Shown: one piece after another, positions 42,916-52,600 of the stretch
Layout: each line of letters starts with the position of its first letter
Numbering within the stretch: position 1 is the stretch's first letter
Origin: Notolepis coatsorum
Lineage: Eukaryota; Chordata; Actinopteri; Aulopiformes; Paralepididae
Direction of reading: 5' to 3'
Length of the DNA: 64,000 nt
NCBI GenBank assembly: GCA_963971535.1
Contig: OZ020599.1
Span: 95,374,048-95,438,047 of the forward strand
Notes under the pieces: model-generated
Told to the model about the DNA's origin: nothing
Databases searched by the model: none
Seen by the model: only the letters and a program-made list of their open reading frames with translations
Program-made: the position numbers and the translations under genes

Positions 42916-44857
42916 ACTTCTTCTTAAGGCGGCATTCTGCTGCCATGTGGCCGCGCATGCAGCGGAAGCAGCGGCGGTTAGCTTTAATCCACTGACTTAC
43001 TTCGGCGATGGTCAGTTTCTTGAATGCGTCGCACTGTGACAGCCAGTGTTCGCTGTCGCAGTATTGACATGCGATCTTCCATTTCCCCTTGGCGGGGGGG
43101 TTGTGACTCTTCTGCCGTGACACCGACTCGGCCTGGTGCATCACTGTGATGGGCCTGCTTTGGTCTTTAAACCTCCTCGGTCCCTCTTTACAGTTCGAGC
43201 CACCCCATGCGAAGGTGTCAATCCTTAGGCTGCTAACCTCCCTAGCTAGGAAGTCAGCAAGATCCAGCAGTGACTGTTCTGGGGCATTCGGGTCACGGTA
43301 GTTTCGTTGCCGCCGAAAACGTTCTTGGCGGAATGGGGGGAGCTTCTCTAATATGCGCTCCACGTTGGAGTTGGCGTACAGCTCGTACATCCCCTTCTCT
43401 CGTTGGGACCCGAGCATCCCTACTAGGGACTGTACTTTGACGGATAGGTCATCCAGGGCTCGGTTGTCTTTAGCCGGGGGGAGGCGTTCGATCTCGCGTA
43501 TCTCCTGAATGACATAATCCCACGTACGTCCGTAATGTCCGTCGAGGGCAGCCAGGGTGTCAGAATAGGGAGTTTGTGAATTGGAGTATGCCAGTGCAAT
43601 GTTGTGCACTCTAGTTACCTTGAGATGCTTAAGGAGAATGGCGTACTTGTATGGCTCGTCCTGTACTCCTGACATGATTGTCTCTAGGCACATACGCAGC
43701 TCGGTATACTGCGCTTGGTCTTCTCTTGTGAAGTCTGGGAATACGGGGGTCCCAATGTAGGGTGCCATAGAGGGCTGTGACACTGACATACGTGGGGGGA
43801 GGGGCGTTCTCGGCGAGTCTCCCGGTACGTTGGGTCGTTGGTTCGTGCTGGGCGGGAACCAGGGGCTGGGTTGCCAGGCGCTGGTCCTCAGTGCCGTCTG
43901 GTGCTCTAACTCCCCACTGGGACGTGTTGGGGGTTCATGACGCAGCGTGTCATGACTGAGACCGGGGCTGCGCTGTACCTCCTGGTCTGAGATGGAGTAG
44001 TGCGGGTGGGCCCTCTGCCCTCCCTCGTCCTCAGTCAGGCTTTGTAGTCGCTCGGCTAGCTGCTCTGCAACGTAAGCAGGTTCTTCCCTTAGGCGGGGTC
44101 CCATGTAGCTTCGTCGGGTCGGGGAGGGTGCCCTCGACCCTTGGCGTGATGATCTCCGGGAGCTCTGGGTGGAAGAATGGGGAGTTACATTCTGGAGCGC
44201 TTGCGCCATCATTTGTGCTTGTAGGCGGTCTCGTTCTGCCTCGCGCTGCGCATTGACGCGGTCTCGCTCCATGGTTTCTTCAGCCTGGAAGCGCCTCTCT
44301 TCCAGTCTGAGATGTTCGCGCTCACTCTCTCGTTGCTCCTGGAGGCGGTCCCTTTCAGCCTGGATGCGCCTCTCTTCCACTCTGAGATGTTCACGCTCAC
44401 TCTCGCATTGCGCTTGGAGGCGGTCCCTTTCAGCCGAAGCGGTTATTGTGGCGATCAGGACTTGCGCTAGCCTCCTATCGGCCCTGCTTGGGGATAACGC
44501 TGATGACCTTGATTCGGAGCTGCCTGGGCTGGGCGGCGACCTGGTCTCCTCACGCGCTCCGAGGTCCATCTCGGGGGCGCGGTACTCTGTGGGTCTAGTC
44601 AAGTCATGCCTCGCTTGTCCCCCCCTGTAAGCTAAGTTAGTTTCACTTAAACTAGCTTGGGTCTCTACATCTAGGGTTGACTCCTCTGTAAGGTTGGGCA
44701 TGCTTGAGCTACCAATGTTATCCCTGCTTAGCATCCTCTTGGATAAGCTATGAGGTAAATCTACAGCGTAGCCCTCCAAGTAGGGAGGGGGCTGACGCTG
44801 GCGCCTAGGGCGCTCTAATGGGGGAGATCTGGTTGGGGAGTGTCCGCCGCTGGCCAT
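42599..44857 (-). CDS. BEL/Pao Gag
   Basis: The 752-residue ORF begins with an ATG 47 bases inside the 5' LTR boundary. Residues about 130-240 form a charged, heptad-rich region with repeated REHLR(V/L)EERR and ERDRLQ units, probably a coiled coil. A central capsid-like region (about 380-560) follows. Three zinc knuckles lie at 597-660: CQYCDSEHWLSQC, CFRCMRGHMAAEC and CGKCDGAHLEALH. From about residue 670 the frame is no longer that of pol. The real gag-pol reading moves by one base near 42845, so the last 80 residues are probably spurious. Confidence 0.85.
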   Translation of the reverse strand: MASGGHSPTRSPPLERPRRQRQPPPYLEGYAVDLPHSLSKRMLSRDNIGSSSMPNLTEESTLDVETQASLSETNLAYRGGQARHDLTRPTEYRAPEMDLGAREETRSPPSPGSSESRSSALSPSRADRRLAQVLIATITASAERDRLQAQCESEREHLRVEERRIQAERDRLQEQRESEREHLRLEERRFQAEETMERDRVNAQREAERDRLQAQMMAQALQNVTPHSSTQSSRRSSRQGSRAPSPTRRSYMGPRLREEPAYVAEQLAERLQSLTEDEGGQRAHPHYSISDQEVQRSPGLSHDTLRHEPPTRPSGELEHQTALRTSAWQPSPWFPPSTNQRPNVPGDSPRTPLPPRMSVSQPSMAPYIGTPVFPDFTREDQAQYTELRMCLETIMSGVQDEPYKYAILLKHLKVTRVHNIALAYSNSQTPYSDTLAALDGHYGRTWDYVIQEIREIERLPPAKDNRALDDLSVKVQSLVGMLGSQREKGMYELYANSNVERILEKLPPFRQERFRRQRNYRDPNAPEQSLLDLADFLAREVSSLRIDTFAWGGSNCKEGPRRFKDQSRPITVMHQAESVSRQKSHNPPAKGKWKIACQYCDSEHWLSQCDAFKKLTIAEVSQWIKANRRCFRCMRGHMAAECRLKKKCGKCDGAHLEALHESNKPKPSSTKQLESRSTLHRPRKEWELQSAPQSGTSTPQSRGQGTRHLRRPRRRVVEDTPPRLRRNSIGPVGPRGDHDPPYHSSRLKDNQR

Positions 44858-44885
44858 ATTATCACTGATATTATCACTGATACCC

Positions 44886-44902
44886 TCCGGCTCGAAGGAC
44901 CA
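44886..44902 (-). promoter_or_regulatory. Primer-binding site complementary to tRNA-Tyr
   Basis: On the coding strand, two bases after the 5' LTR, the sequence is TGGTCCTTCGAGCCGGA. Its complement TCCGGCTCGAAGGACCA matches the 3' end of vertebrate tRNA-Tyr including CCA (family knowledge). This gives the likely first-strand primer. Confidence 0.8.
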
Positions 44903-44904
44903 AT

Positions 44905-45848
44905 TGTAGCTAAGGGGCTACACAACCCTGACTGTATTGAAATGCTAGATTAAACCACTACTAAAGAATATTAATTAGCCAGACAGTATAGGTACACAAA
45001 ATGGCGGACACTCTATTAACTGCGAGGGGACAGTGATACAAAGTTGAATAATCACTTTAATAGTAATAGAAAGCATACATATTATACATAGCGCAGATCT
45101 CCTTTAATACGATAATGTCAATGCAACAATGTCAGAGGTAACGATAGTCCTGAACTACGAGTACTCGACCATTGATGCTTGGAATGGAGTGAGAAGAAGC
45201 GAGCAGCACGGGGAAAGCAAGATGGCGGGTGGAGACGGTAATTCTCTGGAGCTCCTACTCCAGAGAGCCGCAGACAAACTTGGGATAATCCTGTCGTCGC
45301 TGGTGAGGAGGGTCTCGTACGGACCGGGTTCCTGTATTCCTAGCGCCCGATGGCAGGATTAATAGCTATTAGTCCAAAAAGCCTGTTGGCATGGTTGCTA
45401 GCTAGTTAGCCCTTGTACACTTAGGCCAACCCGCATGTCGTCTTCAATAGGTAGTTAAATCCAGAACGCCGCTGGGTTCAGCTATAAGTCTCTCAACGTT
45501 ACTTCGCTCGAACAAGTCACTATACTGTGCCAATAGTGGCTCGACAATATTATGTGGTATCTAATTAGCTGTACAGCTCTCTGTCAAGATATGTTGCTTG
45601 CCGTCCTGTTACTGCTGCCAAACATCTCTTCTATAACACACACTCTGTCCAGGCATGTCCCAAGAACCCAGCGCATGCGCTCACGCTGTCTACGGCGTTA
45701 AGAGTGGAACATATACAAATAAGCGAATGATGAATACTGGTAGGTAAACAGATGACGTGAAAATATATATCTTATATATATAAACAATATATAAGTTATA
45801 CAAAATAATAAACGCAGACTCTATGTGTTAATCTGGACCTTCAGAACA
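44905..45848 (-). repeat. BEL/Pao 5' LTR
   Basis: A 944-bp copy of the same LTR lies next to the primer-binding site. By eye, single-base differences from the 3' LTR occur near 45029, 45201, 45343, 45384, 45592 and 45670. Confidence 0.95.
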
Positions 45849-46088
45849 ACACCCATTACAAACTAATGCCCTCAGGCCGTCGATACAGAGCTTCATCACT
45901 GAACAAAAGGGGCTTAGGTAGCTTCGTGCCAACCTCCATCAGACTGCTGAACACCTAGGTCTGGTGGAGGCCGGACTTTTTTTTATATATAGTGGTGAGT
46001 GTCTATGTATTGTGACTGTATGTTTGTCTTTCAACCACTGCACAAATAAAGTTCCGAAAGGAAAATAAAGTAATTTGAAGTTGAAGTT

Positions 46089-46187
46089 GAATCTGTTAAT
46101 AGAATTTTCAATCAACACGTCCAGCTGTCCAGTCTATAACACACATCCAGTCTACAACACACGTCCAGCTGTCCAGTCTACAACATG
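46089..46187. repeat. LINE B terminus and 26-bp minisatellite, third locus
   Basis: 46089-46111 is the missing end of the interrupted LINE B (TCTGTTAATAGAATTTTCAA). 46112-46187 holds about two and a half units of CCAGCTGTCCAGTCTACAAC-type minisatellite. Confidence 0.85.
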
Positions 46188-47037
46188 GGGCAACATTTGG
46201 ATGCAAGAACCTCGTTGGTGGCTCCTATTTAAGGGGAATAGCCATTTGAAAGAAAAACGCAGACGCCATTTTGACAGGCATTTCTCCTACAAATCATCAA
46301 CCGACAAACGTCAAATGCGCACAGGAGTGGGGTACAATTTGAGTGGTTGTTTATATATATATATATAAACACAGTGATATGGTTTGTTCTTCTACCTGCC
46401 TGGGGCTTTGGCTTTTTGTGAGTATCTCACGGAGGAGATAAAACTGGGAACGAGGTTATTTTGTGAGGGAAGTGGCACGAAACTGCGTTCTGAATACCAT
46501 TGTGGGCGGAGCTCCCATTTGATGCCATTATGGCAGAACGTTTTTGACCTCCCTAGATATAAAGTTAATTAATTAGTTATGTTAACAGTGTTCTGTTTAA
46601 ACCATGTATCCACTCAGGAAGAAGCAGTATAAATTAGGGGTTTCCTTTGGCCAAATCGTACCTTTCTGACGAAGGTAACCGGTCCCCAGCTTTGACGCAA
46701 TTTAACCAATATCTCTCAGTGTAAACAAATTATATATATAAATAAATACAAACTTGTCACTGCATTTACTTCAACCAGGCTTGTCTCATTTTGAGAATTT
46801 ACTGGCCATATGAGTTCGCACATAATAGGCTATAACAACTTTATTGCGTCAGTCTGTGTTGACTAACCTATATTTTAGAACGGCTTATTAGCACAGACGA
46901 CCAGGACAGGCGACAGAAGAACATTTCAGATGCGAAGTTTCAGCAATTCGTATAAATGGTGAGATGAGTCGAAATAAGCCCACGTCGTAACGTGTGCATG
47001 TGCACACTTGAGTCACGACAGATGATCGCCACGTTGG

Positions 47038-47146
47038 CTTTGCTGGCTCGCGACATGGCCACCATTTTCCTGTACGTTTTAGTAACCAAATAAATGTACG
47101 TAGTAGGCCCTTGGTCGAAATGGCGGCCATGTCGCGAGCCAGCAAA
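47038..47146. repeat. 22-bp perfect inverted repeat
   Basis: TTTGCTGGCTCGCGACATGGCC (47038 onward) is matched exactly by its reverse complement ending at 47146, with about 65 bases between. The loop-side flank AAATGGCGGCCATG looks like a YY1-type word. Confidence 0.85.
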
Positions 47147-47739
47147 TACAATAATGGTGGTGCGTCAGATCGATGGTTTGTTGGAACACACAGAACATCG
47201 CGAATCGAACAGCCAGCGGGCGGGCCAGACCCCACCACTGGTGAAACCAGTTCAAACTTCAAACAGTGTTGTTAGTTACAATGTTACAAATGATGTCATG
47301 CGAGGCGCGCTACACACTATTACATTGTAACAAGTAGTCCGCGGTAATATCTCGCTCGTGTTAGCGGGGCAGCTGTAGGCCATTGCTCCCTAAATACTGA
47401 GCTATTTGTAGAAAGTATGATCACGATACCGTACTTATCAATGTATCGGATTTAGTTATAAATGTGAAGTATATGGGTACATTTATTTCCGGCGTCAATA
47501 GGCTGTCCATTAGCTGATAAATTATATCTTAATTTATTAAACACATAGCAACATTTTCTCATGTTTGGATTCCATTGCCGTCGACCTTCATAATTGCATA
47601 TCCTGAATGCTTATAATTTCACAACAAAAAAAAGTTATTTCCCACTTCCCAAAAACAAGAAGGACATGTTTTCAGGTGCTAATAGTCGTCCTATCGGCAT
47701 TCTAAAAAAAATAAAAAATTATTATAACAAATGCGTACA

Positions 47740-47960
47740 TCTACTATACTATACTACAATAACATCGCGGGCAAGCCGGGCGGCACTTGCACGCGCAGTG
47801 TGTGCGTGTAGGACTAATAGCCTACCGCGAGACACACCCTTTTAAACGGCTCCTCCAATCCAGAAGCGGAATATCATGTAGGCCTGTTGGTGAGGGGTTC
47901 AGAGCAGAGGACTGGTGTGTGTGTCAGTCTAATCCCGATTCCCGAAAGGGGACAACGAGG
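47740..47960 (+). promoter_or_regulatory. Candidate promoter and 5' non-coding exon
   Basis: A CpG-containing patch has a TTTTAAAC TATA-like word near 47839 and a CCAAT word near 47853. A strong donor GTAAGTG at 47961 would close a non-coding exon that could splice to the acceptor at 49316-49317. This is inference from signals only; no transcript evidence is available. Confidence 0.25.
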
Positions 47961-48836
47961 GTAAGTGTCTCTCATGCATGATCTATATTTTTATTAAAGG
48001 CACCGCTTATCTATAAAACGAGTGCGCATCTCGTGCGTGGCAAATTGTCAAGTTCATGCTTTGAATATACTTTTTTCTTTTAGTTTTTTCTTTATAATAT
48101 AAACCAGGCCGGCTACTACTGTAAACACAAAGGCTGTCTCGTATACAAAGACAAGGACCACCGGCGATTTAAAGAGACGATCGTTTGCATGTTCATGCAT
48201 TGCTTGATTTGTTTTTGGCAACTGTATATAGCTGCTAATATTGATGCGCTCGGGCGTCTGTCCGGTGACAAAGTTGTATTATATTATCGGGCAATTTCAA
48301 AAAGAGGGGATCGGATATAAAGACTGGACGGTGGTTGTCTTCTACAGTGTTTTCTCTGTGCGAGCCGGTGTTGTTGTGCTGATGGTGTTACAGCAGTCGC
48401 ACGGCACGACAGCAAGCTGCAGGAGAAGGGGGAAGTTATGCAATTGCAAACCCTTTCGCGGCAAAAAGATTTTACCCCGCGAGATTTTGACGATGCATTC
48501 TATACCCATCGAAGAAGGGGAGGAGAGACAGCCCAACACGACACCAGCATGGCACCACAGAGCTCACCGAGAAGCGAAAGTGTGTAGTAGTAGTAGTTAT
48601 GTGTCACATCACACGCGTGTGTTTTTGTTGTTGTCAAAAAGACAAATTAAAAGATGGTTGTTGTTGTTGTTGTTGTTTCTCACCACGACTGTTTTCATTT
48701 GACAACAAAAAGCCGCCCAGTCTGTGTATAGAGCCCCTTCTCAGCTGAACAAAAGAAGATTAGGGAACCCACCCATTGGTCCTCTCTCACCCCCTGCACG
48801 CTGCACCCCACCCCTTTGGGCTTTATCACGGGACGG

Positions 48837-49120
48837 TTTTGATTGATTGAAAACTTTATTAACAGATTGCAGAATGGGTACAGTACAGCTCAATACATAC
48901 AATTGTTAAGGGGATGCAGACCAGAGAAAGACTTTCGTCTTGTTTACATCAGGGTCCCCCATTTTCAATTCATCATAACATATATGACACACACGACATA
49001 CAGATAGACAGTACTGCTACATCTATACATTTATGACATACCAGATTTGCAAATACAGTACTGTTTGTGATACAAAAAGTGTCCAGAAAAGAGTGTACGG
49101 TATATGACGTAGAAACTGTA
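48837..49120 (-). mobile_element. LINE B 3' tail
   Basis: TTGATTGATTGAAAACTTTATT at the left end and the GGGGATGCAGACCAGAGAAAG, GGGTCCCCCATTTTCAATTC and CAAATACAGTACTG blocks match the other LINE B tails. It ends at TGTACATTGACC near 49127 and lies about 200 bp upstream of the host gene's first coding exon. Confidence 0.85.
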
Positions 49121-49317
49121 CATTGACCAGGCCTATGGTTTATATTGAAAGCTCTGAGTTGATTCAGAAACATGTTAAACCTGGATGGAATACTATACTA
49201 CTGGCTATATACTTCAACAAGAATAGCAAAAAGGAACACTATATTGTAAATGAGAAGGTTGAATGAGTAATTATAAAAAATTTCATTGGTGTTTTTTTGT
49301 TTTTGTTTTGGAAACAG

Positions 49318-49519
49318 CAAGATGGCGACAAATGTGGTGGACACTACCAGTGAAAAAAGCAGCCGTTTTAGTTTGCTGATGTGGCTCAATAGATTGCTGA
49401 AAACCAATTTGAATCAAGTGGAGGAAACAAATTCAGGTAGGCCATCAAACGATCAGGCCAAAAGGTCAACTTGCTTCATTTAATCTTAATCTTTCCACTG
49501 TTTCAGACAATGAGAATGC

Positions 49520-49617
<98 letters not shown>

Positions 49618-52600
49618 GGTGCATGTTACTGTCAGCTCATGGACTGGCTCTTCCCTGGCTCTGTGGACATGAGCAAGGTGAAGTTACAGGCTCAGGGCGA
49701 GGAAGACTGTAAGCACAACTTTAGTCTCCTCCAAAAGGCCTTCAACAAGAACAGCGTCACCAAGGTCTGTCCAAACCTCTCAATCAACGTCATGCTCTTT
49801 AATAAATATCTACTCGAGTCGATGCTCTTTTCTTTTTAAACGTATATATTGAACTTCTATAATTAGTTTGGGAACTAGTTTTTGTGTGGAAGACGTAATG
49901 TATTTTCACGTGCTATCTTTCAGATGATTCCCGTCGAGGAGATGATGGGAGGGGGCTTTAAAAGCAACTTCTCCTTCCTGAAGTGGTTCAAAGTTTTCTT
50001 CTTGTCAAACGTGAAAAATATGGACTATGACCCCGTCAAGGCCAGAGGAGGTCAATATCTTGGCACCCCCATGTCGTCGCCCACTCCCCCTGAAGCAAGT
50101 AAGTCAGATCTACCCTTGGTGTGGTCGGCGTTCAAGCAAAACGGCACAGTTATTGTCATGACAGCGCGTTTTGACGACGTGATGGCCTGTTTTGGAGCCA
50201 GAGTAGATTAACCCTTTCACTGCCACACTACAGAAGGTTAACCCTTTAGTGATTGTAAAGGGTGGTTAACCTTTTGTAGTGTGGCAGTGAAAGGGTTAAC
50301 CTGATGTTGTGTGGCAGTGAAAGGGTTAACCTTCTGTGTATTGTCGCAGTGAAAGGGTTAACCTGATGTTGTGTGGCAGTGAAAGGGTTAATGATTCAAT
50401 AGATTTATTCAGTATACATACACGAGACATGTAGTGAAATGATTGTGCACCTTGATTGTGCAAAAAATAAAATAGACATGATAAAAAGTACTAAGATAAA
50501 ATACAATACAATGCTAAGCTTACGAATTAAAGGTAATGAGTCCTATATCCACTACTATACAATATACTATACAATGAATATACAGTTATACTATATATAA
50601 CTATACTATACGAAAACATAGTTATGTTTTTTAAAGTGACCTTTTTTGTGTTTAAAGTGACCTGTAGTGTGTTTGTGTGTGAGAGAGTGCAGGATGTGTG
50701 GTGTGTGTGTGTGCTTGTGTGTGGAGAGATCAGTGTTCAGTGTTCTGATGGCCTGGGGGAAGAAGCTGAGTCTGAGTCTCTCTGTTCTTGCTGCGCATAT
50801 TATGAGGAGTAGGTGATGAACGTCTCCGTTCTTGTGTATTTATCAGATTTCCATTTGTTTTGTCCGTTTCACTCTGTGACAGATGAGGACGGCGACACAA
50901 AAAAAGCATGCTGTTACGACGAGAAGTGGAAGGAGACGTTCAGATGGATAGAGCGCAGCGCTCACGGAGAGCTCTACGCCTACTGCCGCGTGTGCGACAA
51001 GGACGTGACCATCTCCCACGCGGGCCTCCGTTCCCTCAAGCGACACGCGGCGACCTCCACGCACAAGATGAGGACGAGGACGGAGTCGGCCAAGCGCTAC
51101 CTCGAACTAACCGCGGAGCCCCCGGCGTGCAGCGAGGCGGCTATCCGGTTCATTCAGAAACAATGCCACTCCGGCGGTGGCCAGGTGTCTAGCGACTACG
51201 CCCGCCACGTGCTGGGCTTACAGTACCCCGAAGACATCGTGTCCGTTTGCCGGGACACTCCGTACTGCGTGTACATCTACGGAGGGGTGGTGCTCGCGGA
51301 GGAGGCCGACTGCGTCTCCGTTGTCCTCATTGGATTCTTCGACGTGAAAAAAGCCAGACACTGCATCCGGCTCCTGGACGCTCTTCAGCCTCCGGGTGAA
51401 GACGACGCGAGAGGCACGTCGGATGCGGCGGCCGTGCTGGAGACCTTGAAGAGGTTTGGTTTTCCAGCGGCTAATCTCGCCGCTGTCTATTTGGATGGCG
51501 GCAGCAAGGCTGCCGCGGAGCAGATCGGCTTACGGCTCAGGGAACTTAACCCCAACCTGGTGGCCTTGGGAGGGCTGTATGAGGTGGCCGACACTGCGTG
51601 CCGTGCTGGGGTCATGGGGCTCTCCAGTCAGGCTCGGGAGCTGATTGTAGACATCCATGCCCACTACTCTTCCTGCTCTACCAAGAATGACAACCTGAAG
51701 GCTCTTTTTGCCTCCGATAAAAATGACGACAGTCCATCTTATCATCTCGACACCGGCTGCCTTAACTTCCGCCTGTTAGTCAAAAACCTGTTGGGAATGT
51801 GGAAAGATTTAGCCTCGTATTTCAGCTCCTGTGACGAGGACGATGACAAAGCCAGGTTGATCTCCGCTCACCTGCAGGATCACAAACTCAGGGCAACATT
51901 TCTGTTCCTGGGTCAGGCCTTGGAGCCCCTTCACACCTTCCAAAGTCGCCTGGAGGCTCGGCAGGGAGCCGCCCGCGCAGACTTGGTGCACATCTTGCAC
52001 GACGCCAGCGGCCTCCTGCGCTCCTATGCCTCCAGCTTCCTCCGTCCTCAGGCCGTCGTGCGCTTCCTCAAGGAGCGCGGCGACCACATCCCGAAGGACA
52101 AGAAGTTCCACCTCCCGGGGGCCGAGCTCAGTCTGGGCGGGTCCGCCGCGGAGGACTTCCTCACCGAGTCGGAGTCCGTTGTGGACGACGTTCTGCCGCT
52201 CGTACGGGAAGAAGCCGCGTCCTTCTACACGGCGCTCACGTGCAGCGTGGCGGAGCGGCTGCCTCTGAGCGACGCGGCTCTGAGGAGCATGGCGCAGCTC
52301 CTGAACCCCCGGGGGAGGCTGAAGGTTACCGGCAAGGCGGTGGGGGAGCTCGGAACCAAACTGGGCCTCTGTGAGTCTTTGGAGGAGGTCAACCAGCTCA
52401 CCGGTGAGTTCCTTGAGTATCAGCTGGAGGAGGAGGACGAGGGGGAGAAGGACGAGGGGGAGAAGGACGAGGGGGAGAAGGAAGACCCGGCGGCGGCCGT
52501 CTCTCTGGAACAGCACTGGGGCGGCGTCTTGAAGGCAACCGAGTCCACTTCCATCTTCAGGAGACTCGTTTTGACCCTCTTGTCCCTCCCTTGCCCCCCG

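Larger units (their letters stand above)
37823..45848 (-). mobile_element. Complete BEL/Pao LTR retrotransposon (8,026 bp)
   Basis: Two 944-bp direct LTRs (37823-38766 and 44905-45848), each TG...CA, enclose a minus-strand gag-protease-RT-RNase H-integrase region. ACACC flanks both ends (37818-37822 and 45849-45853), the 5-bp duplication expected for BEL/Pao. The LTRs differ at about six positions by eye, so the insertion is young. Despite this the pol region has at least four frame changes and one stop. The order protease-RT-RNase H-integrase and the three CCHC knuckles support BEL/Pao over Gypsy or ERV. Confidence 0.93.
36957..46088 (+). mobile_element. Jockey-type LINE ('LINE D') split by a BEL/Pao element
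   Basis: Coding sequence runs from 36957 to 37822 and resumes at 45849, where LMPSGRRYRASSLNKRGLG reads on to a TAG near 45955. A 3' UTR with AATAAAGTTCCGAAAGG and a GAAGTTGAAGTTGAA tail follows. The LINE is 5'-truncated and lies inside the LINE B tail. The intervening 37823-45848 is the BEL/Pao element. Confidence 0.85.
46188..48836. other. 5' flank of the host gene; no coding region recognised
   Basis: The region holds a 22-bp inverted repeat (47038-47146), a GC-rich patch with CpGs at 47740-47960 and short microsatellites: (TA)n at 46350 and (GTT)n at 48655-48676. The longest ORF (48241-48702, 153 codons) has no recognisable domain and ends in repeat-coded leucines; I do not call it a gene. 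Promoter and 5' UTR of the downstream gene probably lie here. Confidence 0.4.

Noticed and set aside
48241-48702. 153-codon plus-strand ORF as a host gene
   Set aside because: No domain, no splice partners, and the end is coded by a (GTT)n repeat.
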